Shown: positions 47,185 to 59,444, counted from the stretch's first letter. The stretch: 64,000 nucleotides of DNA from Diphasiastrum complanatum (GCA_029204225.1 CM055106.1:48313337-48377336), one strand, 5' to 3'. Program-made: numbers and translations. Notes: a model not told the origin generated them from the sequence alone.

Positions 47185-49460
47185 CTATTTCTCAATCAAC
47201 TTTGAGATGCAAGATTCAAAGCTCTCATTAAGTGTTACATATGTGGAGATAATGACAAGATTGTTGATTGTCCTCACAATCCTCAAGATAATTCTGTACC
47301 ATTGTGCCAAGATTGTAGATACGAACATAGTATTTTTGATTTTTCCATTGTGAAATGATAAACAAGAAGCTAAAGGAAGAGCAACCACACCATTCAATTT
47401 AATGACTGCAGTGGAATTGCCATAGACACAAAATAAACTTGTGTTTGTTCAAACAAGAGTGCCAAAGCACCACAATCAAAGAGCTGACCAAGCACACGAC
47501 TACAAAGATTGTTCGTCGCTCCTCTAGATCTTTATATGTTGGAGAAGACCCAATGGTTAATCAAGGTAATTTAAAATGCATAAAAGAGTGGGTAAAAGGA
47601 AGCATAGGACTGACATCTTGCCAAGGAGGCTATCCCATATCCTAATTCCATCAATCATCTTGGAGATAATATTGAACAATATTCTGATTGCTTTGCTCGA
47701 AATCTCTCATGTATCCATAGTTACTTAATTCATCTATGAAATATGAGACAAACACCTAAGCAGCTGTATCTAAAACCATTGTCACCACTGTAAGGAGATG
47801 AAAAAGAAAGATATATTGGCTTTGGTTGATCTAATATATGGAGAAGTATGAGTGCAATTAGGCACTATGCTCAAGATGCATTTGACATTATAAAAAGGGT
47901 TGAAATCATATATTGATGAACAAGCAAGCCAAAAGAGAGAGTTAAAGACACTCAGTTGGTTCATCAAGTAGGTGTGAAATGGGAAAAAGACGCAGAGCAC
48001 ATAATATTATTCATCATACAGAACAATCTTTCACAATAATCAACAATCGTTGGTGGAGGATCATGTGTTAACATCATTTCTTCCTAGGTTGTTTCAAGCC
48101 TAGGAACTGACATGCATGGTGTCAACCAATGCAAAGCCTTCAAGCTTGGCAAAAGAGGTGCATACCAAGGTAATTGGTATCTAGTTTTTTAAACTAATTT
48201 TTTTTACTATTTATAAAAAAATGTGTTAGAGATGGTAGCCAAAGCTAAAGCCTATAGTAATTTTTATGAATTTAGTGGTTACAATCAAGTGCAAATCTTT
48301 GTTAATGACTTGTACATTTACTCCCTACAACAATTACTTGGAGACAATGTTCACGCAATGTTGATTATTTGACATATCCCTGAATTAGGCCAAATGTCAA
48401 ATTATGGTTACATGATATAGTATTGGTCCACAATGTTTCACCACACATGTTAACAAGATTCAAGTAATACTGGTGTCTCCAAAACTTGGAAACGTTCAAA
48501 CAGTTTTCATCTTTATCAGACATTGCAACCAATATTAGAGATTTTTTTTTAGCTTCACAAAACTAGCTTGTTCGATCTACCAAATCAATAGCCAACCAAT
48601 GTAGATCATTGAGGCTACTAAGGCTATCTATAAGCTCAAAAAATCCGTGGTTACAATCTTAATTTTATGCCCTTTGGATAGACAAAAGAGTTTCATGTCC
48701 ATATACATGCTTCTAAGTACACCATACGATGTGTTTTAACTCCAAGGACTATAAGAAATATTATTTGATCTACTTCTCCAATAGACAACTTATTGCACCC
48801 AAAATAAACTATACCACAATTGAATGAGAAGCAATAGCAAATGTATAGAATATGAAGAAATTCTACTATTACCTAATGGCCAATATGTCAATATCATCAA
48901 GCCTTGTCATATCTATTAAAAAGACTATGCACCATAAGAAGAATCACCAGATGGTTGATGCTAAGAGTAAGCATTACTACTTGGCTTATTATGTCTCACA
49001 CATATGTAATCTATTTGAGAGTAAAAAATGATGGGTCAAGTAGTGAGAGGTAAGCAACACTACTTGGCTCATTTCCTCTTACACATTGTCCATCAATGCT
49101 ATTCTAGAATGGACAACTAACATTGTTGGATATTTTATGTTAGGCTGACCACCCCATGAGTGGAATAATTTGGAATGACATGGGCTGATTATCAAATCTA
49201 CTCCCTATACCCTAAGATCTGGACAACTATACCAAAAATACAATAATGGAATTATAAGATAGTGTATCCTATTGCATGACTCTGTCCTGAGTGATGAGTA
49301 TAGCTCACCAAGGATTAGGTGGTGGACACTTTGCCACCAAAGCTACAAATTGAAAGGTACGAGTTGTGGTGACCAACAATATTCAAGGATATTCATAACT
49401 AGGTTAAAAGGTGTAACATGTGTCAACATCCTTTTGTTATGCCATAGTAAACCTCTGTAA
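47185..49460 (+). mobile_element. Very old Ty3/gypsy remnant (gag knuckle to integrase)
   Basis: Plus-strand landmarks are scattered over several frames. A zinc knuckle CYICGDNDKIVDCPHNP is near 47230-47280. An RT-like FSGYNQVQI is near 48275. The RT-RNase H connection EATKAIYKLKKS is near 48610 and RNase H FHVHIHASKYTIRCVLT is near 48695-48745, with His replacing the first Asp. An integrase zinc region appears near 49310-49445 (GGGHFATKATN, then CNMCQHPF in another frame). Nearly every frame has stops, so this is the most degraded element in the window. Confidence 0.65.
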
Positions 49461-50565
49461 AAGTATATAGAGTCCGAACAGACAAAACATTGCAATGACT
49501 AAGCTTGTAAAAATTACCTTATCTCTTTCCGAGTGCAAGTATCTCATTGCTTTTGTCTAATATTGAATAAATATTAGAATCAAATTCTACTTTATGGCCC
49601 AAATCAGCTAGATTTTCTGTAAGATTTGGAACATGAAGAACATTTGGAACATAAAGAAAATTTGGGTAGATTTTGGGGCACCCATGCATGCTAATTATAG
49701 CAATTTAACATCTTTTTTTCTAAAAATTTGAGTCAAAAAATTAATATGTTCATTCTTTGTGATAACTTAATTGATGGCCACCAAAATATGGGTGCGAGCC
49801 AACTATATATGGGCAACCTTGCACATAAAATTTTGTAGAGTTCTCACATTGCTTTTATCAATTATGTCAAAAAAGTGAATTTTGAGGACCTTGAATAGAT
49901 CTACCACGACCTACATGCATGAGAGATTGCACACTACCAAATTACTCTTGATCAACTCGGACTTTGATGAGCTACCAAACACAATTTGGATCTAGACAAA
50001 AGCTCTTGTACACAAAAAAAATCGTCATCCAAAGTCAAACAAGTCTCATGCGTATCTTTGAAAAAATTAAATAAATCTCATTATGAAAGAGCCAAACACA
50101 GTGTTTGAGAAATCCGGCATAGTCCAAGAATGGAGCCGGCATCTTTTCCCAAAAATCGGCATGGCAAAAATTGTACATGATTTTTTATGTCATAAATATT
50201 GGGTTTTATAGAAAAAAACAGGCAAGTAAGAGCTTGTCACCCAATAGAGGCCGAAAAACTCTTTCACATATAACACAAATTCAACTAAATTGAGACTATA
50301 TTCATATTTTGAGACTTAAGTAAATTCATTTTTGAGACTTCTTAACCATATTGAATGTTAATTAATTGTTTCCAAGTATATATCCTTGCCATTTGACAAC
50401 AACATTAGTTTTAACCTTATTAGTTATACATTCTTAGTATTCAATAGATGAATTGCATGATGAGATTTTATATTTGAGAACAGGAATAGTCTCAAAATAG
50501 TTGAATTTGTGTTATATGGGTTTTTTGAGAGAAACCTCAAAGAGGCTTCCCGAACACTAAGCCAA
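49461..50565. other. AT-rich DNA, nothing recognised
   Basis: No open frame above 60 codons with protein-like composition and no element ends. It probably contains further unrecognisable element debris, because both sides are retrotransposon sequence. Confidence 0.4.
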
Positions 50566-51164
50566 ACAAACACCTTGCTCTCGAGTAGAGAGAGAAAAGA
50601 AGTGAGTTCTCAGGTAGAGAGAGAAGGTACAAGAGTATGCTAGTCAATAACTTGATTCACTCTCAAAATTGATTACAAGTACAATGAGACTCCACATTCA
50701 TATAGTGGTAGCTCGAGTTCCTACTCCATTTAGCATGTGGCGACCTCTACAAATGATTGGATCCATGATTTGCACATATAAATTTAATTGGACCTCAAAA
50801 GTCAATGTGATGAGGATTTGACCTATGGTGCACCACTTGCAATTTTGCACTTCTACTCTTTATGACACGTGTCAACACCTCACAGGACTCAAGATGGATG
50901 CCTATTTGCCTATCCTAAACATGCATTTTGATTTGTACAAGTCATGAGAGGATTGAGGCCCAACCTCATGATGACACTTGGCATGATTATACTTGACTAC
51001 CTTTTGCCTACTTTCACATTGCTGTGTAAAACATGCTATTCAAGACATGAATTAACTAATGCAAATAGACCTACTACTCACACATGGGAACATGCTCCAC
51101 ACGTGTGTGTACATTTGTACATGAAAATGAAAAATAATCAAGGTAGATTTTGCATATTTTTCAC
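50566..51164 (-). repeat. Partial copia LTR copy C (3' LTR)
   Basis: Related to LTR B in the same orientation. Shared features are the GAGTAGAGAGAGA / GGTAGAGAGAGA units near 50580-50625, GGGAACATGCTCCACACG near 51085, and the TTTTTCACA end at 51164. The portion corresponding to the first ~200 bases of LTR B is missing. The minus strand just before it (51170-51290) encodes the copia RNase H end. Confidence 0.72.
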
Positions 51165-51169
51165 ACTCA

Positions 51170-52385
51170 AAATATAGCTTGATAAGTATGCTAGTTCTCT
51201 CGCTAAACGTAGCTTGTCAAGTGGATCCTTTGACATGGATTTGGTCAGAAAACCAGCCAATAAATTTGAGATCGTAGCAAGATTACTTCTTTGATTGAAA
51301 ACCATTTCCAAGCACCATGAAGAGCTTTACACCATTTGAGCACTTTTGCCATTGATTTCTTCCATCCTTGAAGAACATGATTGATCCCACAAAATCAAGA
51401 TTCCTTGATTCAAAAGGATCACAAGGATCCATCATCATGTTACGACAATCTTGAAAATTAGACATATCAAGATTGGGAAGACTATGCATGCTAAAATCAC
51501 AAAAAATTTGTGTCATATCTTTATGCTTGGATTCTATGCTAATCTCAGATCTAATGAGGCTAAATACTTCATTATGGATATAAGTGTCCTTGGAGGATGA
51601 TTCACTTATTCTCATAATGTGTTTACAAATTGCCTCACAACATTTAAAAACACCATCATCCAACAAATGGATGAATTGACCATCCTACTTGCATAAACTC
51701 CGCGAGCAAGTAGATAGATATTCCAAACATAAACTAATATCATGTTATCTAATGGAGAATTACAAATCAACAAATTTTTGTATCCCATCAAAGCATCATA
51801 GTCATGTGGAATTATCTCAAGTCTACTTTGAGATTTAGGCACATCATCAAAGCAATTTGATTCGTCTATCAAATAAGTCATGAAAGTGTTAGAGGTGGAT
51901 TTGCATATCCTTACTCATGCAATTAGGCCTTGATGGCTTCTCCTTGAATCTTGATGATCCCCTTAGTGTGCTTGATGCTCTACACCTTCTTCTTCACTTG
52001 ACTCCTCCTTGAGCGTTGCAAGATCTTTGACACCAACAACTTTAGAAGCACTTCCATTCACACTTGAAACAACACTCTTGACATTAACATCAAAGCCAGT
52101 CTCCATGGATTTGCGATTTGGATGCTTCAATCTCTTCTCTTGAGAAACAAACTCTCCTTTGGGTTCCATCACATCCAAATTGTGATTGGATTTCACACAA
52201 CAATCAAGTTTGAAAAGCCTACCATCTCTAATCCCTTTGACAATGACATTTTATTTCTTGATGATAAAGCAAGTATTGTAATTAAATTTGACATTACATT
52301 CATTGTCAATCAATTGACTTACACTCAACAAATTTCTAGACATTGAAGAAACATACAAAACATTTTAAAGCTCAAGCCAAATAGA
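51170..52385 (-). pseudogene. copia fragments: RNase H end and protease/pre-integrase
   Basis: Next to LTR C, the minus strand at about 51290-51180 reads LLAGFLTKSMSKDPLDKLR, the C-terminal ADxxTKxLxKDxxxKxR motif of copia RNase H. At 52385-51963 the minus strand carries a different part: NLLSVSQLIDNECNVKF-like and GRLFKLDCCVKSNHNLDV (end of protease to pre-integrase), running into an acidic tail ESSEEEGVEH. In between, 51881-51283 holds frames without a domain I recognise. Parts of at least two copies are patched together. Confidence 0.65.
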
Positions 52386-53210
52386 AATGGTTCATGTGGT
52401 AGATCTCTTATCATCAATACTACCTGTCCAATTAGCATTTATGAAGCCTTGTAATTTTGGCAAATCTGGTTATCATATGTTAAACCAACCATATGTGGTT
52501 GTGCCCTTAACATAGCAAAGGATTCTATTTGTAAGTTTTCAATTTGTCTCTCTAGGTGTTGGCATAAATTGACTCATTAGACTAACACCACAACTAATGT
52601 CAGGACGTGTAATAATGAGGTAAATCAACACATCTAATTGGTTGACGAAACAATGTTGAATCTACTAGCTCACTCTTATCTTCAATTACCAGCTTCTTAC
52701 CACCTTCAATTGGTGTAGAGTTTGACTAGATATCAGTCATCCTAAAGCATTCAAAATATTTTAGTCACACACTTGGTTTGGGTGAGGGCATTACTTTCCT
52801 TCTTTTACCAAATCCCTACTCCAAGGCAATAGTGAGCCCAAAATCTGTCATATCAAAATTAGTTGACAATTGTTTTTGATAAACTCTTCATCATTGCTTG
52901 TGATCACAAGCTCATCCACATACATTATTATTAGAGTGATGCTAGAATCGTGCCAAAAGTAATAAAATCTATGTAACACTTTCTTTAGTCTGCATACTTT
53001 GTCCTCCTTGCCTTGTACCCACTTGATTGTTGCACATAAACTTCTTCTTCAAGTTCCCCATTAAAGAATGCTGATTTCACATCCATTTGGTGTAGATTCC
53101 ATCCAAACATGGCCGCTAATGCATTGATCATGTGATGCCTATTCCACTTACCTCCATCCACATTATACTTAGTTTTGAACACTCATATATTACCAATGGG
53201 GCTTTCCCTT
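52386..53210 (-). pseudogene. copia RT-RNase H fragment with altered catalytic box
   Basis: Minus strand: RT palm GWNLHQMDVKSAFFNGELEE and VYVQQSSGY (53120-53000), the second catalytic box YVDE instead of YVDD (52911-52922), the connection TRPDISCGVSLMSQFMPTPR and RILCYVKGTTTYGWF (52620-52470), then the first RNase H strand GFINANWTGSIDDKRST (52450-52400). It stops abruptly at 52385 where protease-type sequence begins in the same orientation. Stops and shifts occur throughout. Confidence 0.78.
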
Positions 53211-53239
53211 CAAGAAGGTCAACTATCTTCCATGTATCA

Positions 53240-53605
53240 TGTTTATAAAGTCCTAAACCAAGAATCCTATTCTAAGCATGCCAATAACAAGCAAAACAAG
53301 AAAAACAGATGGTGGACAAACCAACCCAACCAAACCTAGATCGAATGGACCTAGCCCCCAAGCCATGGATCAATCTCAAAGAGGAATGAGGCATCACACC
53401 AGCAGCATACGGCTACTAGTCTCACAATCAAGGATACACCAGTGAGATCCCAATAGGTATACTTATACCCTCCAAGGCCCATGCACCACTAGTAGTGCAC
53501 TGTGACACCTCACTGAACACCTCTGCAGCCTATCTGGGCCACGTCATCCAGTTCCCCAATGATAGACCCATACAAATCCACCAACATGAGTTTAGGCCTA
53601 CAATC
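53240..53605 (-). repeat. Partial LTR copy D1
   Basis: Near-identical to 57113-57963 (minus the solo LTR there): both contain CCTAAACCAAGAATCCTATT, GGATCAATCTCAAAGAGGAA and CAACATGAGTTTAGGCCTAC. The left part of the LTR is missing. A small difference is ATGACTCACTGATAG in D2 versus ATGATAG here. Confidence 0.85.
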
Positions 53606-54217
53606 ATCAATCTAGTTTTGCACTAGAAGAGATTTTAAAGAAGAGATCTGAGAAAAACTTGAAGTAACCCCTGTAAATCAGAAAAAAGACTTATAGAAGA
53701 TTTAAGTAAGGAAAACAATTTAGAAAATGCTTCCATTAACCATTTCTGTGACATCGTCCAAGGTCAACGAGTAATAAAGATTACCTTCCAAGGAATCACA
53801 AGAAAACGGGTTGATCAATGTCTTTTATATAAAAAAATAGCTTGTCGGGTTACCGGTTTTATAAATTTGAGATATCCTTCAGGGGTCATGACCAATATCT
53901 CAAATATCTGACAAAACATCCATTTTGTGACCCATAGTATTTGGCATCATCAAGATTTACGGCCTTACTATGGTCAAACTGATCAGGTAGTTTTAGATCT
54001 TCATTTTGGAATCGCCTGTGTCCCATACCACATGTTCTTCCTCCACGAAGGCCCTCCACTTCCTGATCAAAGCATCTCAAAATCCCGAAATATATAAAAA
54101 TACACAAATCGATTGAGACAACACCACCGGTATCATTGAAATTCTCAAGAATTTTACATTCCAACTTCAGAGTACCAATCCCAACTCACTGAGGAATGAG
54201 TGAGAATACCTCATAAT
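53606..54217. other. Unassigned stretch between LTR D1 and gag fragment
   Basis: A 92-codon minus frame (54164-53886) has protein-like but unrecognised sequence (CDQEVEGLRGGRTCGMGH-like). It may be the distal part of the gypsy gag gene next to it; no protease or RT motif is visible. Confidence 0.3.
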
Positions 54218-55105
54218 TCATTTGTATCGGCTTCTTATGTTCATTATTTGTTGGTATGCCAAGCATATCAAAAATTGTTTATTTCGTTTATTTTTAGGCT
54301 TGTTCATCTTAGGCTTTAAGGTCGTTTGGTCGTGCGTGCTTTTTCGCGAGACAACCATGGTGCTATCATAGCTATGTCTTGGCCACACAGATAGCATCTC
54401 CCAAAGATTTGAGAATATATCGTTTGCACTCGTTCTGAAAATCGGCTTGCAATCCATGAATGAACTGCCACGTTGCCAACTTCCTTTAAAAAAGCGACAC
54501 CTTGGCCAACAAAAATACAAGAACTCCTGGACATAGATGTCCAATTTATAGTTAATAAAACAAATATATAACTAAGAATCATCTATTGTGACAAAAGCTT
54601 TACGAAATTCCCTGAGGAATCTAGCCCAAGTCACCGGTTTTACGGGTAGTTCCCTCCACCATGAGGAGGCCTTGCCCTCAAGAAACAACAACACTGATGA
54701 TCTCTGCTTTTCCTTTGAGACGTTGTGTACGCTAAAATAGTAGGTCCAACGATTTACCCAGCCTTCAACAACTTCCGAACGTTTAAACTTTTTATCGCAA
54801 AATATTTCCGGTTGATAACCCAAGTTGTTAGAGTTAACAGCTTGTAATTGGTTAAAAAGATTTTGCATTTGTTTATCACGTTGTTTATTGCTCTGATGAA
54901 GTTCGAAAACTGCCTTGCCCAAAGTTTGCAAAAGCTTGTCAGAATCCGTGGTGTCATCACTGACGGGTGATGCCGGATGAATCTCCGAATTCCCCCCATC
55001 ACTTCCAAGTGACGCCGGGTAAATTTCGATGTCCACCCCCACCGAAACTTCATCTCTATTCATTTGCTTGAAAATTGAAATTTTACGTTCAGTTAACCCA
55101 TTCAT
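54218..55105 (-). pseudogene. Ty3/gypsy gag fragment
   Basis: The ATG at 55103-55105 starts MNGLTERKISIFKQMNRDEV. After an acidic Ser/Asp-rich section comes the gypsy capsid motif VEGWVNRWTYYFSVHN and LLFLEGKASSWWRELPVKPV with TWARFLREFRKAFV, diagnostic of retrotransposon gag. The frame ends at 54572 and continues in others (HSWIASRFSERVQTIYSQIF), so frameshifts follow. No zinc knuckle or pol sequence was found downstream. It may belong to the element whose PBS and LTR lie at 56.7 kb, with a long leader between. Confidence 0.8.
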
Positions 55106-55582
55106 AACAAGTATAATTGTTCATTAATAAAGCATTGTCTAGAAAAAACACAGTTTTAGTAGACTCACGTGCTTTTGTTTTACCAATTATACCAATGAAT
55201 TTCCACCTGGATTTTAACCAATAACAGTGTTGAAAAAATCATGACAATGCATCGAAATCTAATGAACACCATTTTGTGAGCTGTTACAACTCATGAAAAT
55301 ATTAACTATGTTGCCATTTTACTAGTCTAGCCTTCCCTTGGAAACCAAGAAGCATTTTACTAGTCTAACATGACTAAAAAGAATGCCCATGAAACAAAAC
55401 AAAAAAATGAAAAAACTTCCTGAATGCCATCAATACCCCTCCACCCTTTCTAACAAATATGGCCATTTAACTAATGGTTAACTAAAAGTCCACCTACCCC
55501 CCCTCTCCCCGCCCTTTCTTTCCCCTTTGAAATTCATCTTCGAGGCCCGAGCAGGAGGGTCGCGGCCTGCTGTGGCCCGAGC

Positions 55583-55624
<42 letters not shown>

Positions 55625-56701
55625 TAGATGGCCTTGAGAAATCCCGATTTCTCCCCACCCTTCACAGTTGGATTTGTGCAGGGATTTTGGCAGGTGTGGA
55701 GCGCTCAGTATCCGATCAGGAGGCGCGTTTTTGGAGTCCAAAAAGATGCCCTATACTGATCTTTGTGATATATTTCATTTCTTCCCATCACTTGTAGGTT
55801 CTGATGATTTATCCTGCAATACAAGCAGATTGTTGATGCAAATAGGGCGCTTTTGCCTCTTGTTGTCCCAGCATCAAGCAAAGACAGCAAAAGCTAATCT
55901 ATTTAGCTTTAACTTTGAACCAAAACCTTCATATTGCTGTTTTTTGCAGTTTGCATTTAGGGCGATTTTCAGTTCGCTTAATCAATTTGCTTAAACTTCA
56001 GTTTGCTTCCACAAATGCATAAGCAATTAACATTCATAGAATTGCAAGCTTGGATTCCTTATGGCTGTGCAACAGAGGAGATGATGCACAATCACTGGAA
56101 CTAAAAATTTGCAAGTTTGTCATTCTTCTCCCAAAATAGGCTTTAAAATGACCCAAACCATTTTAATAATGGCCTTACTGGCTCATAACCCTACAAACCA
56201 CCATTAGTTTGCTGGAAAATGCAACAAAAACCTGTAACACCATAAAAAATTGCCATGCAAAACCTGTAAATAATCCACCAACACTCACAACAAGTGATTA
56301 GTCCATTTTTGCATCTATTCTTGCCTTTCTCACCGATTTTAAAGCAAAACTGGTTCCACAAAAAGCAATAGACAGCAACCAAAATCTCATAAACCACTGT
56401 TGCTTAGAACAAGAAGCCATAAGAAAAAATCCAACATAGCTTCAAATTGAAACTGTTGGCTCATAGCAAAGTAATCGGCAACATAAAAGAATTAAAAACC
56501 GGAATAGCTTCCAAAAACAATTTGAAGCGAACTGTGAACCTGGTAGTGCACTTACCACACAATTGATTACACTTCGAAAAAGGAATTCCACGGGAAGAGC
56601 AATCCGAAATTTTCTGTCTTTGTTGCTTATTCCACCGATTTCTGGAAAAATGTTGAGATTCACTTTTCAAGCACTTTCGATGGCAAAACCTGCTTAGAAT
56701 G
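55106..56701. other. Leader-like region with a GC-rich island
   Basis: No convincing protein. From 55490 to 55740 the sequence is GC-rich and holds a GA repeat. It looks like a plant gene promoter or 5' leader: GATTTGTGCAG at 55672-55682 and CACTTGTAG|GTTCTG near 55798 could be splice sites. No coding exon is recognisable downstream to 56700. Confidence 0.35.
55585..55621. repeat. (GA)n microsatellite
   Basis: About 18 GA units inside a GC-rich island. The Ser-Leu frame on the minus strand is an artefact of it. Confidence 0.93.
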
Positions 56702-56713
56702 GCTCTGATGCCA
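56702..56713 (-). other. Primer-binding site variant (initiator Met tRNA)
   Basis: Minus strand TGGCATCAGAGC, one base different from the usual TGGTATCAGAGC, placed two bases from the TGGAAATCC start of a repeat that recurs at 53.2 kb. It marks the inner border of a 5' LTR. Confidence 0.8.
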
Positions 56714-56714
56714 C

Positions 56715-57963
56715 GTGGAAATCCACTCCTAATGTAGGTTAGGTCAAGTCCACAAGGTTGGTCATGTCATTTTGGTAGTGATTCCTAGTTTATAGGACCT
56801 AAATCCTAGATTTAAGATGAAAATTGACCAACTAGCTATCTACCAAGCATGACTCTAGGAAATAGACTAGGGTTTCATTTTAGGACAAAAAGGCTGAGTT
56901 AACTTCCTGATTACATGCTGGAATCCACCCAACTTCACAAAGGAAGTCGAATTTGCTATGTATTCCAAGCTCCCATAGTGAGAAGATAGAAATTTTTTTG
57001 GAGCTCATTGCCAATCTCTAGCTAGTTCACTATGTACATTGAGTTTTTGTGATCAAAATTAAACGAAATCGATTTATACTTCAAAATCTGTCTACAAGCC
57101 GTACAACAGAATACATATATAAGGTCCTAAACCAAGAATCCTATTCTAAGCATGCCAATAACAAGCAACACAAGTGTTATGTACCATAACGGTACGCCCT
57201 TCAGTGACGGCCTCGCGAGGGGCATGACGCAGGACTGGAGTTAGTGACATGTCTAGGTGCCACGCGTCACCATCCTAGGTGGTCACGTGTCACCGGTAGG
57301 ACCGTGCTTGATGGGACCCACTGTGCTATGCCTATGTAGTGGTGGGGTTTCCCTCTTTCCATTCACTCAGTCTACCCGGGAGTTGGTGGATGGAGAGCAC
57401 GTGCATTAGCCAGGATGTATCTCCAGGCTAGGAGATGTGTGCTAGGGAGAGCTGAGTGCGATGGCTGGTGGTATGGGACTCCAGTTATCGTAGGAGGCTT
57501 GACCGGGCATGATTGTGTCGATTGCTTCAGGGCATGGGGGTGGGTTGGTTGTGACCCTACGGTTGGGCGGTTACGGTGCGTCGTCACTGGTATGGGGTGT
57601 GCGGAACCTTCAAAGCAGTCGATGATCCTAGGGAGTTGTAACAACAAGGGAAACGGATGGTGGACAAACCAACCCAGCCAAACCTAGATCAAACGGATCT
57701 AGCCACCAAGCTATGGATCAATCTCAAAGAGGAATGAGGCATCACACCAGCAGCATACGGCTACTAGTCTCACAATCAAAGATACATTAGTGAGAGCCCA
57801 ATAGGTATACTTATACCCTCCAAGGCCCATGCACCACTAGTAGTGCACTGTGACACCTCACTGGACACCTCTGCAGCCTATCTGGGCCACGTCATCCAAT
57901 TTCCCAATGACTCACTGATAGACCCATACAAATCCACCAACATGAGTTTAGGCCTACAACCAT
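56715..57963 (-). repeat. LTR copy D2, interrupted by a solo LTR
   Basis: The inner end (plus TGGAAATCCAC) is next to the PBS. The outer end is taken as TACAACCA at 57963, where similarity to D1 fades. Without the 474 inserted bases (element plus one target duplication) it would be about 775 bp. TGG/CCA ends are compatible with an LTR. It includes a TATATAAGG-type segment near 57116. Confidence 0.72.
57170..57648. mobile_element. Solo LTR (469 bp) with target-site duplication
   Basis: The element runs from TGTTATGTACC at 57175 to GTTGTAACA at 57643, with TGTTA/TAACA inverted ends. ACAAG is directly repeated at 57170-57174 and 57644-57648. The uninterrupted sister sequence at 53.3 kb (AACAAGAAAAACAGATGG context) lacks the insert, giving an empty-site comparison. 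It is more GC-rich than its host and contains no open frame of note. It is either a solo LTR or a very small LTR-type element. Confidence 0.88.
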
Positions 57964-58394
57964 TAATTATGACCTTATACACATAAGAGCCCCAATTCCC
58001 TTACAGTCACAATTAACTTACGAGTTGTTGGTCTACTAATCTCTAGCGTGGACACATTACCCGAGACCAGTCGTGGGCATGACAATATTGGTTGATGGAA
58101 TCTATCTCCTCTTGCATTGGTTTTTGTCATATTTTATTTTAGCTTCTTCATAATAAGAGGATTCCTTGGATTGAATAATGTTACTCAGAAGTGCAAGAGT
58201 TACATAAAATTTATTAGACTCATTTTTCTCTCTTGTGGAATGTCACAACTCTCTCTCTTTGCTAGAATCGAAAATTTTACCCTTTTTGTCAACCATGAGC
58301 TTCATATACCATTCAGACAACTTGCATTGAGGTGAACATGTATCCCAAGGTGCATTATTTTCCTTGTGCTTATCACCAGCAATCTGAGTCTTTT
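57964..58394. other. Flank of LTR D2
   Basis: No gene. The open frames at 58117-58335 (plus) and 58437-58243 (minus) show no known domain; the minus one may be the tail of the adjacent copia fragment. Confidence 0.35.
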
Positions 58395-58634
58395 TCAATC
58401 CAATAGATTTATCTTTAACTCTCCACCTTGTCTCCACAATTGGAAGAGTGTCACAACCTTCATCCTCAACTTAATGATCAGCTTGAGGTGGTGGCATTGC
58501 TTTGTCCTGAGTGAGAAGTGTTTATCATTATCTTTATCACCTTCACCAAACCTATGAATCTCATCAAATATGATATCACGACTTATGTGCATGCATCGTC
58601 CAAGTAGATACTTATCCAAAATAGAATAATTCAA
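58395..58634 (-). pseudogene. copia fragment at the integrase-RT boundary
   Basis: Minus strand LLGRCMHISRDIIFDEIHRF corresponds to the conserved copia segment KKVxISRDVxFDE that lies after the integrase. Following residues are charged (GEGDKDNDKHF), as usual in the linker before RT. Nothing else of the element is recognisable on either side. Confidence 0.6.
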
Positions 58635-59444
58635 ATACGAATTTCAATAGTTAAACAATCTCTTTGTTCAATTAGACGTTCTAACAAATGTGCTTTTGAA
58701 GTTGGATGACTAAATTGGTCCTTGATTGTACAGAGTTTCAACAAACTAAAAGCTATGCCCAAGAAAATAAACTTAGGCTCTGATGTAGCTGATGCGTCCT
58801 TTACTCATGAGACAATAGTCACTTGAGATTCTAAAAGAAAACTATGAAGACTTAAAGACACAAAGCATATTGTAATGATCATAAATCAATAGAATCTAGA
58901 AGATGTATAGTACATACATACAAGAATCCCAGTTACGCCGTGCATGTAGCAACCACAAAAAAATTCAGAAAATAAAGAGCATCTCTGTAAATCATGGATT
59001 CTGATCAAATCGACTTGTAGGACGGTAGATATTGGTACAGAACAAATTTCTTGGGAATGCCATCTTAATCATGTATTATTTTATGAAAGAGATGACGGCC
59101 TCATCGTCAAGCAGTCTGATTTTTTTCCACTTTTGACTTTAATGTCGATCAGCTAAGCAAAAGGTCAAATCAGTTTCATTAGTCATGATCATTTGAAATT
59201 GCTTAGATCTATAGCTCATAATAATGGTTGAGATACAGATGTAGATTAATATACTGAGAGTCTGTGGAACAGTAAGAGATCGGTTCTAAAACATTGGGTA
59301 TTTTGTTTTACTGAAAGGTATTTACCTCATTGATGGTTCATGTACAGGGTATGAGAGCACACAAGTCATGGCAAGAAAATTGGCAGTGCAAGCATACGTT
59401 TGCATCTCAATGGAGTTGAATCAAAGTACAGTTCCAATGGAAAA
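58635..59444. other. 3' flank of the plastid protein gene
   Basis: AT-rich; it should contain the 3' UTR of the minus-strand gene that stops at 59445. The reverse strand has several AATAAA-like signals between 59100 and 59300, none decisive. No other gene seen. Confidence 0.4.

Noticed and set aside
55478-55741. Minus frame with Ser-Leu repeats and a basic N-terminus
   Set aside because: The centre is the (GA)n repeat, and the rest is GC-rich leader-like DNA without a domain.
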